Below are positions 33,336-42,483 of a stretch of DNA of 64,000 nt, piece by piece. Source of the stretch: Planctomycetota bacterium (lineage in GTDB: Bacteria; Planctomycetota; Phycisphaerae; WQYP01); assembly GCA_021800165.1 (NCBI GenBank), contig JAJYZF010000014.1, forward strand, positions 1 through 64,000. The letters are read 5' to 3'. Under the pieces are notes generated by a model. That model searched no databases. It saw only the letters and a list, made by a program, of their open reading frames with translations, and had not been told where the DNA came from. The position numbers and the translations under genes were made by a program. Within the stretch, counting starts at the first letter, position 1. Every line of letters begins with the position of its first letter.

Positions 33336-35147
33336 ATGAAACGATTGCTGTTTGCGGGCGGGCTGTGGCTGGAAACGGTGTTGATGGCGGCGCTGGCTAC
33401 GATTATTGTTCACCGCACCTTGCCGGACAATGCCGGAGAACTGACCTGGGCCCTGGGCGTGCTGGCTATTTTTGCGGGTGCTGCGGCTTTTCTTGCGCCC
33501 ATGGGACTGCTGCAACGTTTAACGCTTCAAGGGGCGCTGATCAGCGGAGCGTGTCTATTTATCCTGCCTTTTTTGTGGCTGGTGGGTACGAGTTTCAAAT
33601 ACAACCGGGAAATTTTTGTGCAGCCACCACATTGGCTGCCGGCCTTGCCAAGAGAGGTCATCCGCTCTCCGTATCTGGTGAAACGCTATGTCCGTTTGCC
33701 GCCGCCACCACATGTTGGCAAGAGCCGCTGGCGCGCCATGGCTTTGGCCTTGGAGCAAAACTTGTGGCGGCAAGCACGTCCCCTGCTGCCGCAGAAGGAG
33801 TTGGCCCTTATTGGTGTTGGTTCGGCGCGTGCGGTGATGGGTCCGATGCTGGTCCATAGGCTCCAGAAGTTCGAGCCGCCGGGGTTTTGGAATCAGCCCA
33901 CCTCGGCGATCTGTCAAAAGGCGGTGGCGGCGATGACTGCTGGGCGGGTTCGCTCAGCGTGGGAGCGGGCTTATCGTGGACTAAAGCTCTCCGGTATTAC
34001 GCTTACCGATACCCACTATCATGATGCTGCGGTGCAGCCTGCGGATATTGGTTGGCGGGTCAGTTCGCCGGCAAGGTTACTGCGGGGTGAGCCGAATCTG
34101 GTGGCGTACAACTTAGCGCAAGGTCATGGGTTTACGATTCAAGCCGATTTCACGTTGCCGAAATCGGTGCATCATCTGCTGGGCATTACCATTCCCATCC
34201 ACGAAGATCGCTCCTGGCAATATGTGCGGGTGTCTTTGCGGGTGGGAGTGGTGCGTTACGTATCTAAGAATCTTATGTTTTTGGGCAATCGGCGCTGGCA
34301 ATCGCTGATATTTCATCTTCATGATCGCGATCCGGCCAATGAGACCAATATGGGTATTTTCCCGTTGTATCGCAGCGGCGTGGTTGACGTTCACGCGTTG
34401 CAGATGCCGGGTGCAGTGCAAGTTAAGCTGCATGTGACCAAAATTTCGCCGGCGGCTGCGGCTTTCTATAAGTTTACCGATTCTTACCGGCAGGCCTGGT
34501 ACGCCGATCGGCATTGGTTGGATTACCTGTTCAACAGCGTGACGGTGGTGATATTGTGCGTCATTTTTCAGGTGATCAGTTGCTCCATGGCGGGGTATGC
34601 CTTTGCCCGCTTGCAATGGCCGCTGCGGGATAAAATATTTGCACTGCTGCTGGCCACAATGATGTTGCCGGGAACGGTCACCATGATTCCGGTCTTTCTG
34701 ATCTTCAAACATCTGGGTTGGTACAACACGCTCTTACCACTGTGGGTGCCGGCCGTTTTCGGTAGCGCATTTTTTATATTTCTGCTGCGGCAGTTTATGC
34801 GCAATATTCCCCGGGAGTTGGAAGAGGCTGCGTTGATCGATGGCTGCGGGTGGTTTGGCATCTATTGGCGGATTATTATGCCGCTGATGAAGCCGGCGCT
34901 GGCGGCCATCGCCATTTTGACGTTCATGGGCGTGTGGAATGATTTTATGACGCCGTTGATTTATCTTTCCAGTCCGAGCCGTTACACGCTGCCTCTGGGC
35001 ATGTACGAGTTTTCCAGTGCCCATGGCGGGCAGTTTGGCATGATGATGGCGGCGGCAACAATGATGACCTTGCCCGTGGTGGCGGTGTTTTTCGTGGCGC
35101 AGCGGTATTTTATTCAAGGCATCACCCTCACGGGTATGAAGGGGTGA
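33336..35147 (+). CDS. ABC sugar transporter permease (MalG type) with a large extracytoplasmic insertion
   Basis: A 603-residue permease, about twice the usual 280. Two spans form a leader (about 7-65), then a span ending WLVGTSFKYNREIF. Where a MalG-type protein would continue within a few tens of residues, there is an insertion of about 290 residues (roughly 100-385), soluble and beta-rich (LVAYNLAQGHGFTIQADFTL, WQYVRVSLRVGVVRYVS, WQSLIFHLHDRDPANETN). The normal core resumes at LDYLFNSVTVVILCVIFQVI and includes EEAALIDGCGWFGIYWRIIMP (EAA loop) and FMGVWNDFMTPLIYLSS. I chose the ATG at 33336, preceded by GGAAGAG. It pairs with the fused binding protein-permease upstream. Confidence 0.85.
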   Translation: MKRLLFAGGLWLETVLMAALATIIVHRTLPDNAGELTWALGVLAIFAGAAAFLAPMGLLQRLTLQGALISGACLFILPFLWLVGTSFKYNREIFVQPPHWLPALPREVIRSPYLVKRYVRLPPPPHVGKSRWRAMALALEQNLWRQARPLLPQKELALIGVGSARAVMGPMLVHRLQKFEPPGFWNQPTSAICQKAVAAMTAGRVRSAWERAYRGLKLSGITLTDTHYHDAAVQPADIGWRVSSPARLLRGEPNLVAYNLAQGHGFTIQADFTLPKSVHHLLGITIPIHEDRSWQYVRVSLRVGVVRYVSKNLMFLGNRRWQSLIFHLHDRDPANETNMGIFPLYRSGVVDVHALQMPGAVQVKLHVTKISPAAAAFYKFTDSYRQAWYADRHWLDYLFNSVTVVILCVIFQVISCSMAGYAFARLQWPLRDKIFALLLATMMLPGTVTMIPVFLIFKHLGWYNTLLPLWVPAVFGSAFFIFLLRQFMRNIPRELEEAALIDGCGWFGIYWRIIMPLMKPALAAIAILTFMGVWNDFMTPLIYLSSPSRYTLPLGMYEFSSAHGGQFGMMMAAATMMTLPVVAVFFVAQRYFIQGITLTGMKG

Positions 35148-35324
35148 TATGGGGCGGTAGAACGTGGAACATCGGCCTGATTTTGGAGCAAGTGTAGAAG
35201 CAGTGCCGACACCATACCTGAATCCTCAAAACTTCAGGGGGGAGAAATGGATCGCGGATACTGTGAGTGGTTCCAACACAGAGCCGCATAGCGGTTCGGC
35301 GGGTTTTTGTAAAAAGGAGTTTTT

Positions 35325-36620
35325 ATGGCGGCAAATCCGGCCTTGGGGGTGGTGTTTCATTGGATTGGCGGGTTGGCGTCAGCCAGTTTTTATGTGCCTT
35401 ATCGCAAGGTTCGGCATTGGTCTTGGGAGACGTATTGGCTGGTGGGCGGATTTTTTTCCTGGATTGTGGCACCGGTGTGCTTTGCGGCGCTGCTGGTACC
35501 GGATTTCTGGCGGGCTATTTTATCTCCGAAGACTGAGCTGGTTCATGCTTTTGGAAGATCCATGGAACTGCATAATGGCGGTATTCTGGCTTTAACCTAT
35601 ATTTTCGGAGCCTTGTGGGGATTGGGCGGATTAACTTTCGGCCTCACCATGCGTTATTTGGGTATCGGGCTGGGCATGGCGATCGCGCTAAGTTATTGTG
35701 CCGCCTTTGGTACGTTGATGCCGCCGATTTTTGACGGTTCCATCCTGCAGATCGCCCATACTCTCTCCGGGCAAGTTATTTTGCTGGGGGTGGCGATATG
35801 CCTGCTGGGTATTGCACTTAGCGGAGCCGCTGGTATGTCCAAGGAAAGGGAGATGCCGGAGGCCCAGAAAAAAGCCGCGGTGAAGGAATTCAACTTCGGC
35901 AAGGGAATTGTGGTGGCCACGTTCTCCGGAATCATGAGCGCCTGTTTCGCCTATGGCCTGGCGGCGGGCACTCCGATAAATACCGTGGCCCGGCAAATTC
36001 TAGTGCAGCACCATCGAGCGGTATTCTGGGACGGGTTGCCGGCGTTGATCGTGGTCTTGCTGGGCGGGTTTACCACTAATTTTATCTGGTGTGCCATCCT
36101 GCATTTTCGCAATCGCAGCGCCCATGAGTACCTGGCTTCCACCGCCCGGCCGGATGAGAATCGGATCGTGGCGGCGGTGGATGGACCTGGATATGGCCAG
36201 GCCCCGGAAGCTATGAACGCCGAACAGGGGGCCGCGTTGAGATCCGCGGCCAAAGAGCCATCGGTACCTCTGCTGATCAACTATGTCTTTTGCGCGTTGG
36301 CCGGAACTCTTTGGTACTTGCAATTTTTCTTTTACACCATGGGACAAACGCAGATGGGGCCGTATAAATTTTCGGGTTGGACGTTGCACATGGCGAGTAT
36401 CATTATTTTTGCCACGCTCTGGGGCGTGGCGCTGCATGAATGGAAAGGCTCGAGCAAACGAACCCATGTTATTATCGCGGTGGGTTTGGCGGTGTTGGTC
36501 GGCTCCACCGTGATTGTGGGCTATGGAAACTACCTGAAGATCAAACCGAAACATGCCGTTCCGGCGGTTGAGAAAGTGCGGGCGGCGGGCCGCCGCGCCC
36601 AATTCGCGCGGATCGGCTAA
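35325..36620 (+). CDS. rhaT: L-rhamnose/proton symporter family protein
   Basis: A 431-residue polytopic protein of the RhaT family, which imports L-rhamnose with a proton. Family features are HWIGGLASASFYVPYRKVRHWSWE at the start, the segment GALWGLGGLTFGLTMRYLGIGLGMAI, EFNFGKGIVVATFSGIMSACF, and LAGTLWYLQFFFYTMGQTQMG. Ten membrane spans can be drawn. It is longer than E. coli RhaT (344) mainly through central and C-terminal loops. The ATG has an AAGGAG site. No rhamnose catabolic genes are adjacent, so the substrate is assigned from the family alone. Its stop overlaps the convergent queF stop. Confidence 0.85.
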   Translation: MAANPALGVVFHWIGGLASASFYVPYRKVRHWSWETYWLVGGFFSWIVAPVCFAALLVPDFWRAILSPKTELVHAFGRSMELHNGGILALTYIFGALWGLGGLTFGLTMRYLGIGLGMAIALSYCAAFGTLMPPIFDGSILQIAHTLSGQVILLGVAICLLGIALSGAAGMSKEREMPEAQKKAAVKEFNFGKGIVVATFSGIMSACFAYGLAAGTPINTVARQILVQHHRAVFWDGLPALIVVLLGGFTTNFIWCAILHFRNRSAHEYLASTARPDENRIVAAVDGPGYGQAPEAMNAEQGAALRSAAKEPSVPLLINYVFCALAGTLWYLQFFFYTMGQTQMGPYKFSGWTLHMASIIIFATLWGVALHEWKGSSKRTHVIIAVGLAVLVGSTVIVGYGNYLKIKPKHAVPAVEKVRAAGRRAQFARIG

Positions 36621-36970
36621 GTGGGATAATGGCAGCGGATGGTGGAGCGCAGGCCGCCACGTGGCGTCCATTCACTGATGACGGTCAATCGTTGTGGTTG
36701 GAGCACGGCGACGAGATCATCGAGAATGCGGTTGGTGACATCCTCGTAGAATATCCCGCGATTACGGAAGCTCTGGAGATACAACTTAAAACTTTTAAGT
36801 TCCACACACAACGCGGCGGGAACGTAAATCAGGCGAATCGTGCCAAAATCAGGCTGGCCGGTCTTGGGACACACCGACGTAAATTCCGGAGCGATATGTT
36901 CAATTTCGTAGGCCCGATCGGGGTGCGGGTTATCAAAGGTCTCCAAGATGCTTTTAGGACTGCTGGGCAT
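36617..36970 (-). CDS. queF: NADPH-dependent preQ0 reductase
   Basis: A 117-residue type I QueF (T-fold), which reduces preQ0 to preQ1 for queuosine synthesis. Motifs are SVCPKTGQPDFGTI with the catalytic Cys34 and Asp41, and CVELKSFKLYLQSFRNRGIFYED (55-77) with the QueF NADPH motif. Length fits the single-domain unimodular form. It is last in a dapB-queC-queE-queF order, 32 nt after queE. Its stop overlaps that of rhaT. Confidence 0.95.
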   Translation of the reverse strand: MPSSPKSILETFDNPHPDRAYEIEHIAPEFTSVCPKTGQPDFGTIRLIYVPAALCVELKSFKLYLQSFRNRGIFYEDVTNRILDDLVAVLQPQRLTVISEWTPRGGLRSTIRCHYPT

Positions 36971-37002
36971 GATGGGGCTATCCTTTCAAAAACGGTTCAT
37001 CT

Positions 37003-37704
37003 TCATACGCCGCGCCGATTGCCATATAAGCTGATGTGCAAACGTGCTCCAAAGCGGTAGCCGCGGGCTTTGCAAAGTTCCGCCAGCCATGTTCCTTTTT
37101 TTTGGAGTTCGGCGGCATCAATTCCTTCCGGCATCAGAAATATATTTTCCCGTTGCGGGGTAAGATCAGCAAACGTGGCCAGCAGGCTTTCCACCTCGAT
37201 GAGGTCTTCCGGGCCGCAGATCACGAATTTCCACTGCCGGTGTTTTATCTTTGTGGATCGGACAAATTGCGTCAACGTGGGGATATCGATGCGGGCGGAT
37301 TCGTGAGTCTTGGCGAACGTGCCATCGGCCCGGTCATGGGGAGTTGAATTGGCGAGTTTCGGACTGATGCTGGCCAGATCGACGGCGATATTCCGCCAGA
37401 AGGTGCCGGCGGTTTCAAGCGTGACGTATTTTTGCCGGACCTTAAGCTGCGCCGCCAGTTCCACCACCTCGGCCTGAATCAACGGTTCTCCGCCGGTAAT
37501 CACGACATGCTCCACCGCGTGGCGGCCAACCTGGTCTAAAATGGCCCCGATGGACATTTCCGCGCCCTGCGGGTTCCACGAGGCGTAGGGGGTGTCGCAC
37601 CACCGGCATCGCAAGTTGCATCCACTGGTACGTATAAATACGGATGGCATTCCCAGCCACTGGCCCTCACCTTGGATACTTAAAAATATTTCCGAAATTT
37701 TCAC
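37003..37704 (-). CDS. queE: 7-carboxy-7-deazaguanine synthase
   Basis: A 233-residue radical SAM enzyme that contracts 6-carboxy-tetrahydropterin to the 7-deazaguanine ring. It begins [14 protein letters not shown] and has the cluster motif CNLRCRWC (Cys29, 33, 36), then [12 protein letters not shown] for SAM binding. I use the GTG at 37704: it has a GGAG site, gives the conserved start, and overlaps the queC stop by four bases. A longer in-frame extension to 37788 would lie inside queC and is not conserved. QueD, the enzyme before it, is not in the window. Confidence 0.93.
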   Translation of the reverse strand: MKISEIFLSIQGEGQWLGMPSVFIRTSGCNLRCRWCDTPYASWNPQGAEMSIGAILDQVGRHAVEHVVITGGEPLIQAEVVELAAQLKVRQKYVTLETAGTFWRNIAVDLASISPKLANSTPHDRADGTFAKTHESARIDIPTLTQFVRSTKIKHRQWKFVICGPEDLIEVESLLATFADLTPQRENIFLMPEGIDAAELQKKGTWLAELCKARGYRFGARLHISLYGNRRGV

Positions 37705-38411
37705 CCCGGCGTCTCCGCCGCAGCCTGACCATACGCAATCGGATCCGGAACCTGGCAGGCGGCAAACCCCGCACGCCGCAACTTGCACGCATCGCAGCGG
37801 CCGCAGCTTTTGCCATCCGGCGCGGGATCATAGCAGGAAATGGTATCCGCATAATTGACGCCCAGCGTCAGGCCGAGCCGGATGATTTCAGATTTGCGCA
37901 GGTTTATCAGGGGGGCGTGAATTTGAATTTTCCCCTGGCCTTGCACCCCAGCGCGGGTGGCCAGATTGGCCAGTGCGCCAAAGGCCGAGATAAACTCGGG
38001 GCGGCAATCCGGGTAACCGGAATAATCGAGGGCGTTAACCCCGATGAAAATATCCCGACTGCCCAGCACCTCGGCCCAGGCCAGGGCAAAGGCCAGAAAA
38101 ATGGTATTTCGTGCCGGCACATAGGTAATGGGAATTTCGGCGGCCATTTCATCCATCGAACGGTCTTTCGGCACCGCCACCGCGCTGGTCAGCGCCGAGC
38201 CGCCAAAAACTCGTAAATCTATGGGAACTTCAATATGCCTTTGCACCTTGGCCGCCGCGGCAATACGCCGGGCACACCGAAGTTCCAGTTCATGCCGTTG
38301 GCCGTAGCGAAAGCTAAGGGCAAAACACTCCAGGCCATCCCTTGCGGCCATGGCCAAAACGGTTGCGGAATCAAGTCCGCCGCTTAAGAGAATCACGGCG
38401 CGTGCCGACAT
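37701..38411 (-). CDS. queC: 7-cyano-7-deazaguanine synthase
   Basis: A 236-residue ATP-dependent enzyme that turns 7-carboxy-deazaguanine into preQ0. It has the pyrophosphatase loop SGGLDSAT (10-17), [29 protein letters not shown], and the zinc-binding tail [20 protein letters not shown]. The stop overlaps the queE GTG (GTGA). It follows dapB by 48 nt, probably on one transcript. No preQ1 riboswitch can fit in that gap. Confidence 0.95.
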   Translation of the reverse strand: MSARAVILLSGGLDSATVLAMAARDGLECFALSFRYGQRHELELRCARRIAAAAKVQRHIEVPIDLRVFGGSALTSAVAVPKDRSMDEMAAEIPITYVPARNTIFLAFALAWAEVLGSRDIFIGVNALDYSGYPDCRPEFISAFGALANLATRAGVQGQGKIQIHAPLINLRKSEIIRLGLTLGVNYADTISCYDPAPDGKSCGRCDACKLRRAGFAACQVPDPIAYGQAAAETPG

Positions 38412-38459
38412 CTTTAAACTCCAGATATCCCAATCGCATGGACCAAATCTTGTCGCGCG

Positions 38460-39245
38460 TTACATGCCCAGCACATCGGCCATGGAATAGCGGCCGGGAG
38501 TTTTTCCGGAGATAAACCGGGCCGCCTGCAAGGCTCCACGTACAAAGGTATCCCGTGTGGAAGCGATGTGTTTGACCTCTACCCGTTCTCCCGCGGCGGC
38601 AAAGTACACTGTGTGCTCTCCCACCACATCGCCCAGGCGCAAAGCGTGCATGCCGATGGTTCCGGCTATCCGTGGAGCTTCGGTGCCGTGTCGGCCGTGA
38701 ACCAGATGTTTATCCAATGATCGGCCGGTGGCCTTGGCGATGGAATCGGCCAGGGCCAGCGCGGTGCCGGATGGGGCATCTTTTTTCTGGTTATGGTGCG
38801 CCTCGACAATTTCAATGTCATAAGCCGAGCCCAGTTGCCGCGCCATATCCGCCACCGTACGCAGAAGCACGTTCACGCCAAGGCTGGTATTGGCCGCCTG
38901 CAAAATAGCGATATCCTTGGCGGCGGCATCAATAAGGGCATGGTCCGCCGAGGTTAGCCCCGTAGTGCCGATGACCATGTTTATTTTTTTCTGCCGGCAG
39001 ATATCCAGAAGGAGGCGCGTCGCGGCCGGCGCGGAAAAGTCGATCAGTACATCGGCCGGGGCGGTTAACGCGGCGGATACGCGAACACCCGCACCGCAAT
39101 CCCGGCCCAGCAGCGGCGAAGCCGCGGATTCCAGGGCTGCGGCCAGACGGAAGTATTCGGGTTGCTCCAAAACCAACGCAATAAGCCGGGTTCCCATTTT
39201 GCCGCCCGCCCCGGAAATTGCCACGCGTATGGGGTTCGCACTCAT
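38460..39245 (-). CDS. dapB: 4-hydroxy-tetrahydrodipicolinate reductase
   Basis: A 261-residue enzyme of the lysine/diaminopimelate pathway that reduces hydroxy-tetrahydrodipicolinate with NAD(P)H. Motifs are VAISGAGGKMGTRLI (8-22) for nucleotide binding, DFSAP, VIGTTGLTSADHA, and the substrate motif EAHHNQKKDAPSGTALALA. The start at 39245 gives the typical 'P.RVAI.GA.GKMG' beginning; the frame to 39389 is an artefact. The ribosome site is weak (AGGA, 14 nt away). The product feeds peptidoglycan and lysine synthesis. Confidence 0.93.
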   Translation of the reverse strand: MSANPIRVAISGAGGKMGTRLIALVLEQPEYFRLAAALESAASPLLGRDCGAGVRVSAALTAPADVLIDFSAPAATRLLLDICRQKKINMVIGTTGLTSADHALIDAAAKDIAILQAANTSLGVNVLLRTVADMARQLGSAYDIEIVEAHHNQKKDAPSGTALALADSIAKATGRSLDKHLVHGRHGTEAPRIAGTIGMHALRLGDVVGEHTVYFAAAGERVEVKHIASTRDTFVRGALQAARFISGKTPGRYSMADVLGM

Positions 39246-39565
39246 CAGAAAAATCACCATCCTAAAAAGTTCGGGAGTTTCATCAGTCCGGTGCACCCGA
39301 CCGACCCTCGAAGTGAGGTTCGCGGTTGAACCTGGCCCCGCTTTCCCGTGTGAACGCCGGCCGCCGTGCAATCCTAACCGTAACTTCAATCAGCGCAAAG
39401 GGCCGATCGACTTATTACCAGCTTTGCGCCTGGTACACATGGCTTTATGCGAGGCGAATTCTTAGCCCAATTCAGGCCCGGCGAGCCAACGATTGCCTAA
39501 CCCTTGCTGGAATTGCGGCTCTGCGGTAGGCTCGCCCAAGTTGGTAAGTCCTTGTGGAGTAAAAA
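39246..39565. promoter_or_regulatory. Divergent intergenic region dapB/clpP
   Basis: This 320-nt stretch must contain promoters for two divergent operons. Toward clpP a TTGCTG (39504) and TAGGCT (39527) pair sits at 17-nt spacing, a weak match. Short frames on both strands lack support. No riboswitch or heat-shock operator was recognised. Confidence 0.3.
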
Positions 39566-40306
39566 ATGACGCATCTTGGAAAAATCGGCCAAACTTTTGG
39601 GGAATCTCAGTGTGATGGAAACGGCCGGGCGATGCCGGGGGCCACGCAAGCCAATCTCGTTCCCATTGTCGTGGAAAAAAGCGGCCGGGGTGAACGCAGT
39701 TACGACATCTTTTCCCGACTGCTGCGTGACAGAATCGTGTTCCTGGCAGGGCCTGTGGATGACGAAATTGCCAATCTTATTATTGCCCAGCTTTTGTTTT
39801 TATCGAATGAGGATTCCAAAACCGACATCAACATGTATATCAACAGTCCGGGTGGCTCGGTGACGGCCGGCCTGGCTATTTACGACACCATCCAATTTTT
39901 GCGGTGCGACGTGGCCACGACCTGTGTGGGTTTGGCGGCGAGCATGGGAGCGTGGTTGCTGGCGGCGGGTAAAAAAGGCAAGCGCTATGCCTTGCCCAAC
40001 AGCCGCATCATGCTCCACCAGCCCTTGCTTTCAGGCGTGATGCAGGGCACGGCCACGGATTTATCCATTGAAGCCCGTGAGCTGCTGCGGCTGCGCGAAC
40101 GCATGTTTCAAATTATGGCCAACCACACCGGCCAATCTGTGGAAAAAATCCACAAAGATTGTGACAGGAACCTCTGGCTGGAAGCGGACGAAGCGGTGGC
40201 ATATGGTGTTGTGGATAGCAAGCTTGAGCGCATGCTGCGGCCGACACCGGGGCGCGGTGGAGATATGGCTCCGCCAGCGGGTGAAACGGATGTGGCGGAT
40301 CAGTGA
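39566..40306 (+). CDS. clpP: ATP-dependent Clp protease proteolytic subunit
   Basis: A 246-residue ClpP-family serine protease. Visible catalytic residues are Ser126 in [11 protein letters not shown], His151 in RIMLHQPL, and an Asp in KDCDRN (198-200). The oligomer-forming motifs [20 protein letters not shown] and [12 protein letters not shown] are intact. The N-terminus is about 30 residues longer than E. coli ClpP, but the ATG at 39566 has a GGAG site; an internal ATG at 39632 would give the classic 'LVPIVVE' start. No clpX follows. Confidence 0.92.
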   Translation: MTHLGKIGQTFGESQCDGNGRAMPGATQANLVPIVVEKSGRGERSYDIFSRLLRDRIVFLAGPVDDEIANLIIAQLLFLSNEDSKTDINMYINSPGGSVTAGLAIYDTIQFLRCDVATTCVGLAASMGAWLLAAGKKGKRYALPNSRIMLHQPLLSGVMQGTATDLSIEARELLRLRERMFQIMANHTGQSVEKIHKDCDRNLWLEADEAVAYGVVDSKLERMLRPTPGRGGDMAPPAGETDVADQ

Positions 40307-40342
40307 GGTTGGGTAGAGTCCTGCGGCTTGAAGGGAAACCGG

Positions 40343-40993
40343 ATGCGGTTGACAAGTTCACTTTATTCCCGCGCTGGCACTGCCGTCGGCACGGTGGCGG
40401 CTTTGGGCCTCATCTTCCTGGTCGGATGTGCCAGCACACCTGGTGGCTATCGGGTGTTTCAACAGAATATTACGCTGCAAAATGAAAATGCGGCCTTAAA
40501 ATCTAAACTTCACAGACAACAGGCCGAGTTGAAAGTGCTGGAGGCCCAGCTTGCCGCCAAAACTCCGCGCGTTGCCACACTGCCCGCGGCCCGCCTAGGG
40601 GAACTTTTCACGGTTCATGCGATCAAGATACAAAGCGCGACAAACACGGCCAGATTTCATGGTGGAAAAACCTTACGCGGCTTCCGCGTATTTGTGGCGA
40701 CTTTAATGGCGGACGGACATCCACTTCCTGCCACCGGAAAATTTACCATCAGTGCTTTTGATCTGGCGGTAAAAACCGGCGCAACGAGAATTGGCCACTG
40801 GGCTTTCAGCGCCCGCCGCAGCAAGAAGCTCTGGTATGGCCAGTTCGGCCTGAACTGCTTTGCCTTTGATTGCCCTTGGAAGCGTCCGCCTGCCCATGCC
40901 CAGATCACTTTCCGCGTGCGTTTTCGTGATGCCTTGACGGGTCGGATTTTTACCGCCCAGCGGCTGGTGCGGGTAAATCTGGCCGGCCGGTAG
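40343..40993 (+). CDS. Putative lipoprotein with coiled coil
   Basis: A 216-residue protein with a lipobox (LGLIFLVGCAST, about 22-33). Residues of about 45-75 form a coiled coil (NITLQNENAALKSKLHRQQAELKVLEAQLAA). The rest is beta-rich (TLRGFRVFVATLMADGHPL, FGLNCFAFDCPWKRPP, HAQITFRVRFRDALTG), consistent with an outer-membrane or periplasmic scaffold. No family recognised. The ATG at 40343 has an AAGGGA site. It follows clpP by 36 nt. Confidence 0.66.
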   Translation: MRLTSSLYSRAGTAVGTVAALGLIFLVGCASTPGGYRVFQQNITLQNENAALKSKLHRQQAELKVLEAQLAAKTPRVATLPAARLGELFTVHAIKIQSATNTARFHGGKTLRGFRVFVATLMADGHPLPATGKFTISAFDLAVKTGATRIGHWAFSARRSKKLWYGQFGLNCFAFDCPWKRPPAHAQITFRVRFRDALTGRIFTAQRLVRVNLAGR

Positions 40994-41004
40994 TCGAAAG
41001 ACCT

Positions 41005-41388
41005 TCACGTATCGTCCTCGGGCGGTTTATCGCCCATGCGCTTTCCCGCAAGTTTCCAGGCATCCACATACCTGGTTTTGCGGGATTTTCCGGGTGGATA
41101 TCCCAGCAACACCGAGCGCAGCGTCAAAATCAGGGATATGGTCAGCAAGACGCCAAGCACTACCAAAGCCATGAGCAAACCGGCCCGAGCCAGATCTAAC
41201 ACCGCCGGATGAGGTCCGGAGGTTGAGGTGGTTGGTGGCGCATGGGTCGATGGTGGCCAGACGGCGGGGGCCGTGGCAGGAGCGGCGGATTGGGTCAGCA
41301 GGGGATCAACCGCTTGCATCCAGAGAATCACAATAGCGACCACTGTGGCCACGGAAATCAGGATCCAGATAAGCGAACGGTAGGCCAT
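41005..41388 (-). CDS. Small membrane protein with two spans
   Basis: A 127-residue protein. Spans are at about 5-24 (LIWILISVATVVAIVILW) and 69-92 (AGLLMALVVLGVLLTISLIL), with a Pro/Thr-rich extracytoplasmic loop between them and a charged cytoplasmic tail (KSRKTRYVDAWKLAGKRMG). I do not recognise the family; planctomycetes often have such a small protein beside dnaJ-like genes. It lies 12 nt after the DnaJ-like stop on the same strand, so it is probably co-expressed. Confidence 0.6.
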   Translation of the reverse strand: MAYRSLIWILISVATVVAIVILWMQAVDPLLTQSAAPATAPAVWPPSTHAPPTTSTSGPHPAVLDLARAGLLMALVVLGVLLTISLILTLRSVLLGYPPGKSRKTRYVDAWKLAGKRMGDKPPEDDT

Positions 41389-41400
41389 GGCATCCCGCAG

Positions 41401-42402
41401 TTATAACTTCCAGGCGGTTTTGGCGCGGGGATTAAAGTGATGCCCTTGATCCATCTGTTGGAGCTGCTGCTTTTCCGCGTCTGTCAACTCCTCGGGCAAT
41501 TGAATAATAATGCGACACAACTGATCGCCGGGCGGGCCACTTCGTGCCGGGACACCCCGTCCCTTCAGGCGCAGTTTCATACCGCCCACAATGCCCGCCG
41601 GTACGCGCATTTCCAGCGGACCATCGATAGTGGGTACCCGAATCGTGGTTCCGGAAGCGGCCTCACCGGCGGAAATCGGCACATCCAAAATGATATCCTG
41701 GCCGACGCGCACAAAGTAGGGATGAGCATCCACATGAATGCTGATGATTAAATCGCCGCGGCTGCGCCCACCCATGGCCGGCTGGCCCCGTCCACGGACG
41801 CGAACCTTGGACCCTTCGTGAACTCCGGGTGGAATCTTCACCGCGATGGTCTCGGAATGTGCGCGATTGACCGTATCGAGGCGTAAATCCAGGGTAGTAC
41901 CTTTGATCGCCGCTTCAAAACTCAACATGACTTCATGGGTGATATCCGCTGTGGCCGGGGCCTCCGGTGCTTCGGCAAAGCCTCCGGAAGCGTACGGATT
42001 GCGGCTGCCGCGGTTTCTGCGGTTGCCGACGAAGCTTTCAAAGATGTCATGAAGGTCCACCTCGCCAAAGTCCACCGTTGCCCCACCAGGTGTTTGGGTG
42101 GCATAACGGAATCCACCCTGCCGACGACCGGAAGCAGCGGCCGCAGCCGCGGCTTCCGCCGCCGCACTGCTGCTGACTCCCGCGTGGCCGAACTGGTCAT
42201 AAGCCTGCCGTTTCTTGTTGTCGGTGAGAATGTCATAGGCTTCCTGCACCTCTTTGAAACGGCGCTCCGCAGAGGGATCGTTGCGATTGACATCGGGATG
42301 ATATTTGCGGGCCAGTTTGCGGTAGGCCTTTTTTAAGTCTTCAGCGCCGGCGGTTTTGGAAACGCCCAGCACTTCGTACAGATCTCGTTTTGTTTCAGCC
42401 AT
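41401..42402 (-). CDS. DnaJ/CbpA-type co-chaperone
   Basis: A 333-residue J-domain protein that stimulates the DnaK ATPase. The J domain (1-75) has the HPD motif at 35-37 (ARKYHPDVNR). After a Ala/Gly-rich linker come the C-terminal peptide-binding domains (THEVMLSFEAAIKGTTLDLRL, VKIPPGVHEGSKVRVRGRG, GDLIISIHVDAHPYFVRVGQ). The four CxxCxGxG zinc motifs of canonical DnaJ are absent, so it belongs to the CbpA class. The small membrane protein gene follows at once. Confidence 0.9.
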   Translation of the reverse strand: MAETKRDLYEVLGVSKTAGAEDLKKAYRKLARKYHPDVNRNDPSAERRFKEVQEAYDILTDNKKRQAYDQFGHAGVSSSAAAEAAAAAAASGRRQGGFRYATQTPGGATVDFGEVDLHDIFESFVGNRRNRGSRNPYASGGFAEAPEAPATADITHEVMLSFEAAIKGTTLDLRLDTVNRAHSETIAVKIPPGVHEGSKVRVRGRGQPAMGGRSRGDLIISIHVDAHPYFVRVGQDIILDVPISAGEAASGTTIRVPTIDGPLEMRVPAGIVGGMKLRLKGRGVPARSGPPGDQLCRIIIQLPEELTDAEKQQLQQMDQGHHFNPRAKTAWKL

Positions 42403-42483
42403 ATTATTTCAACCTGCAATAACCAACCAACTTCCTTGCACTGTGGGTATTATACAAATCAGACCGCTCCTTGGCGCACGGCG

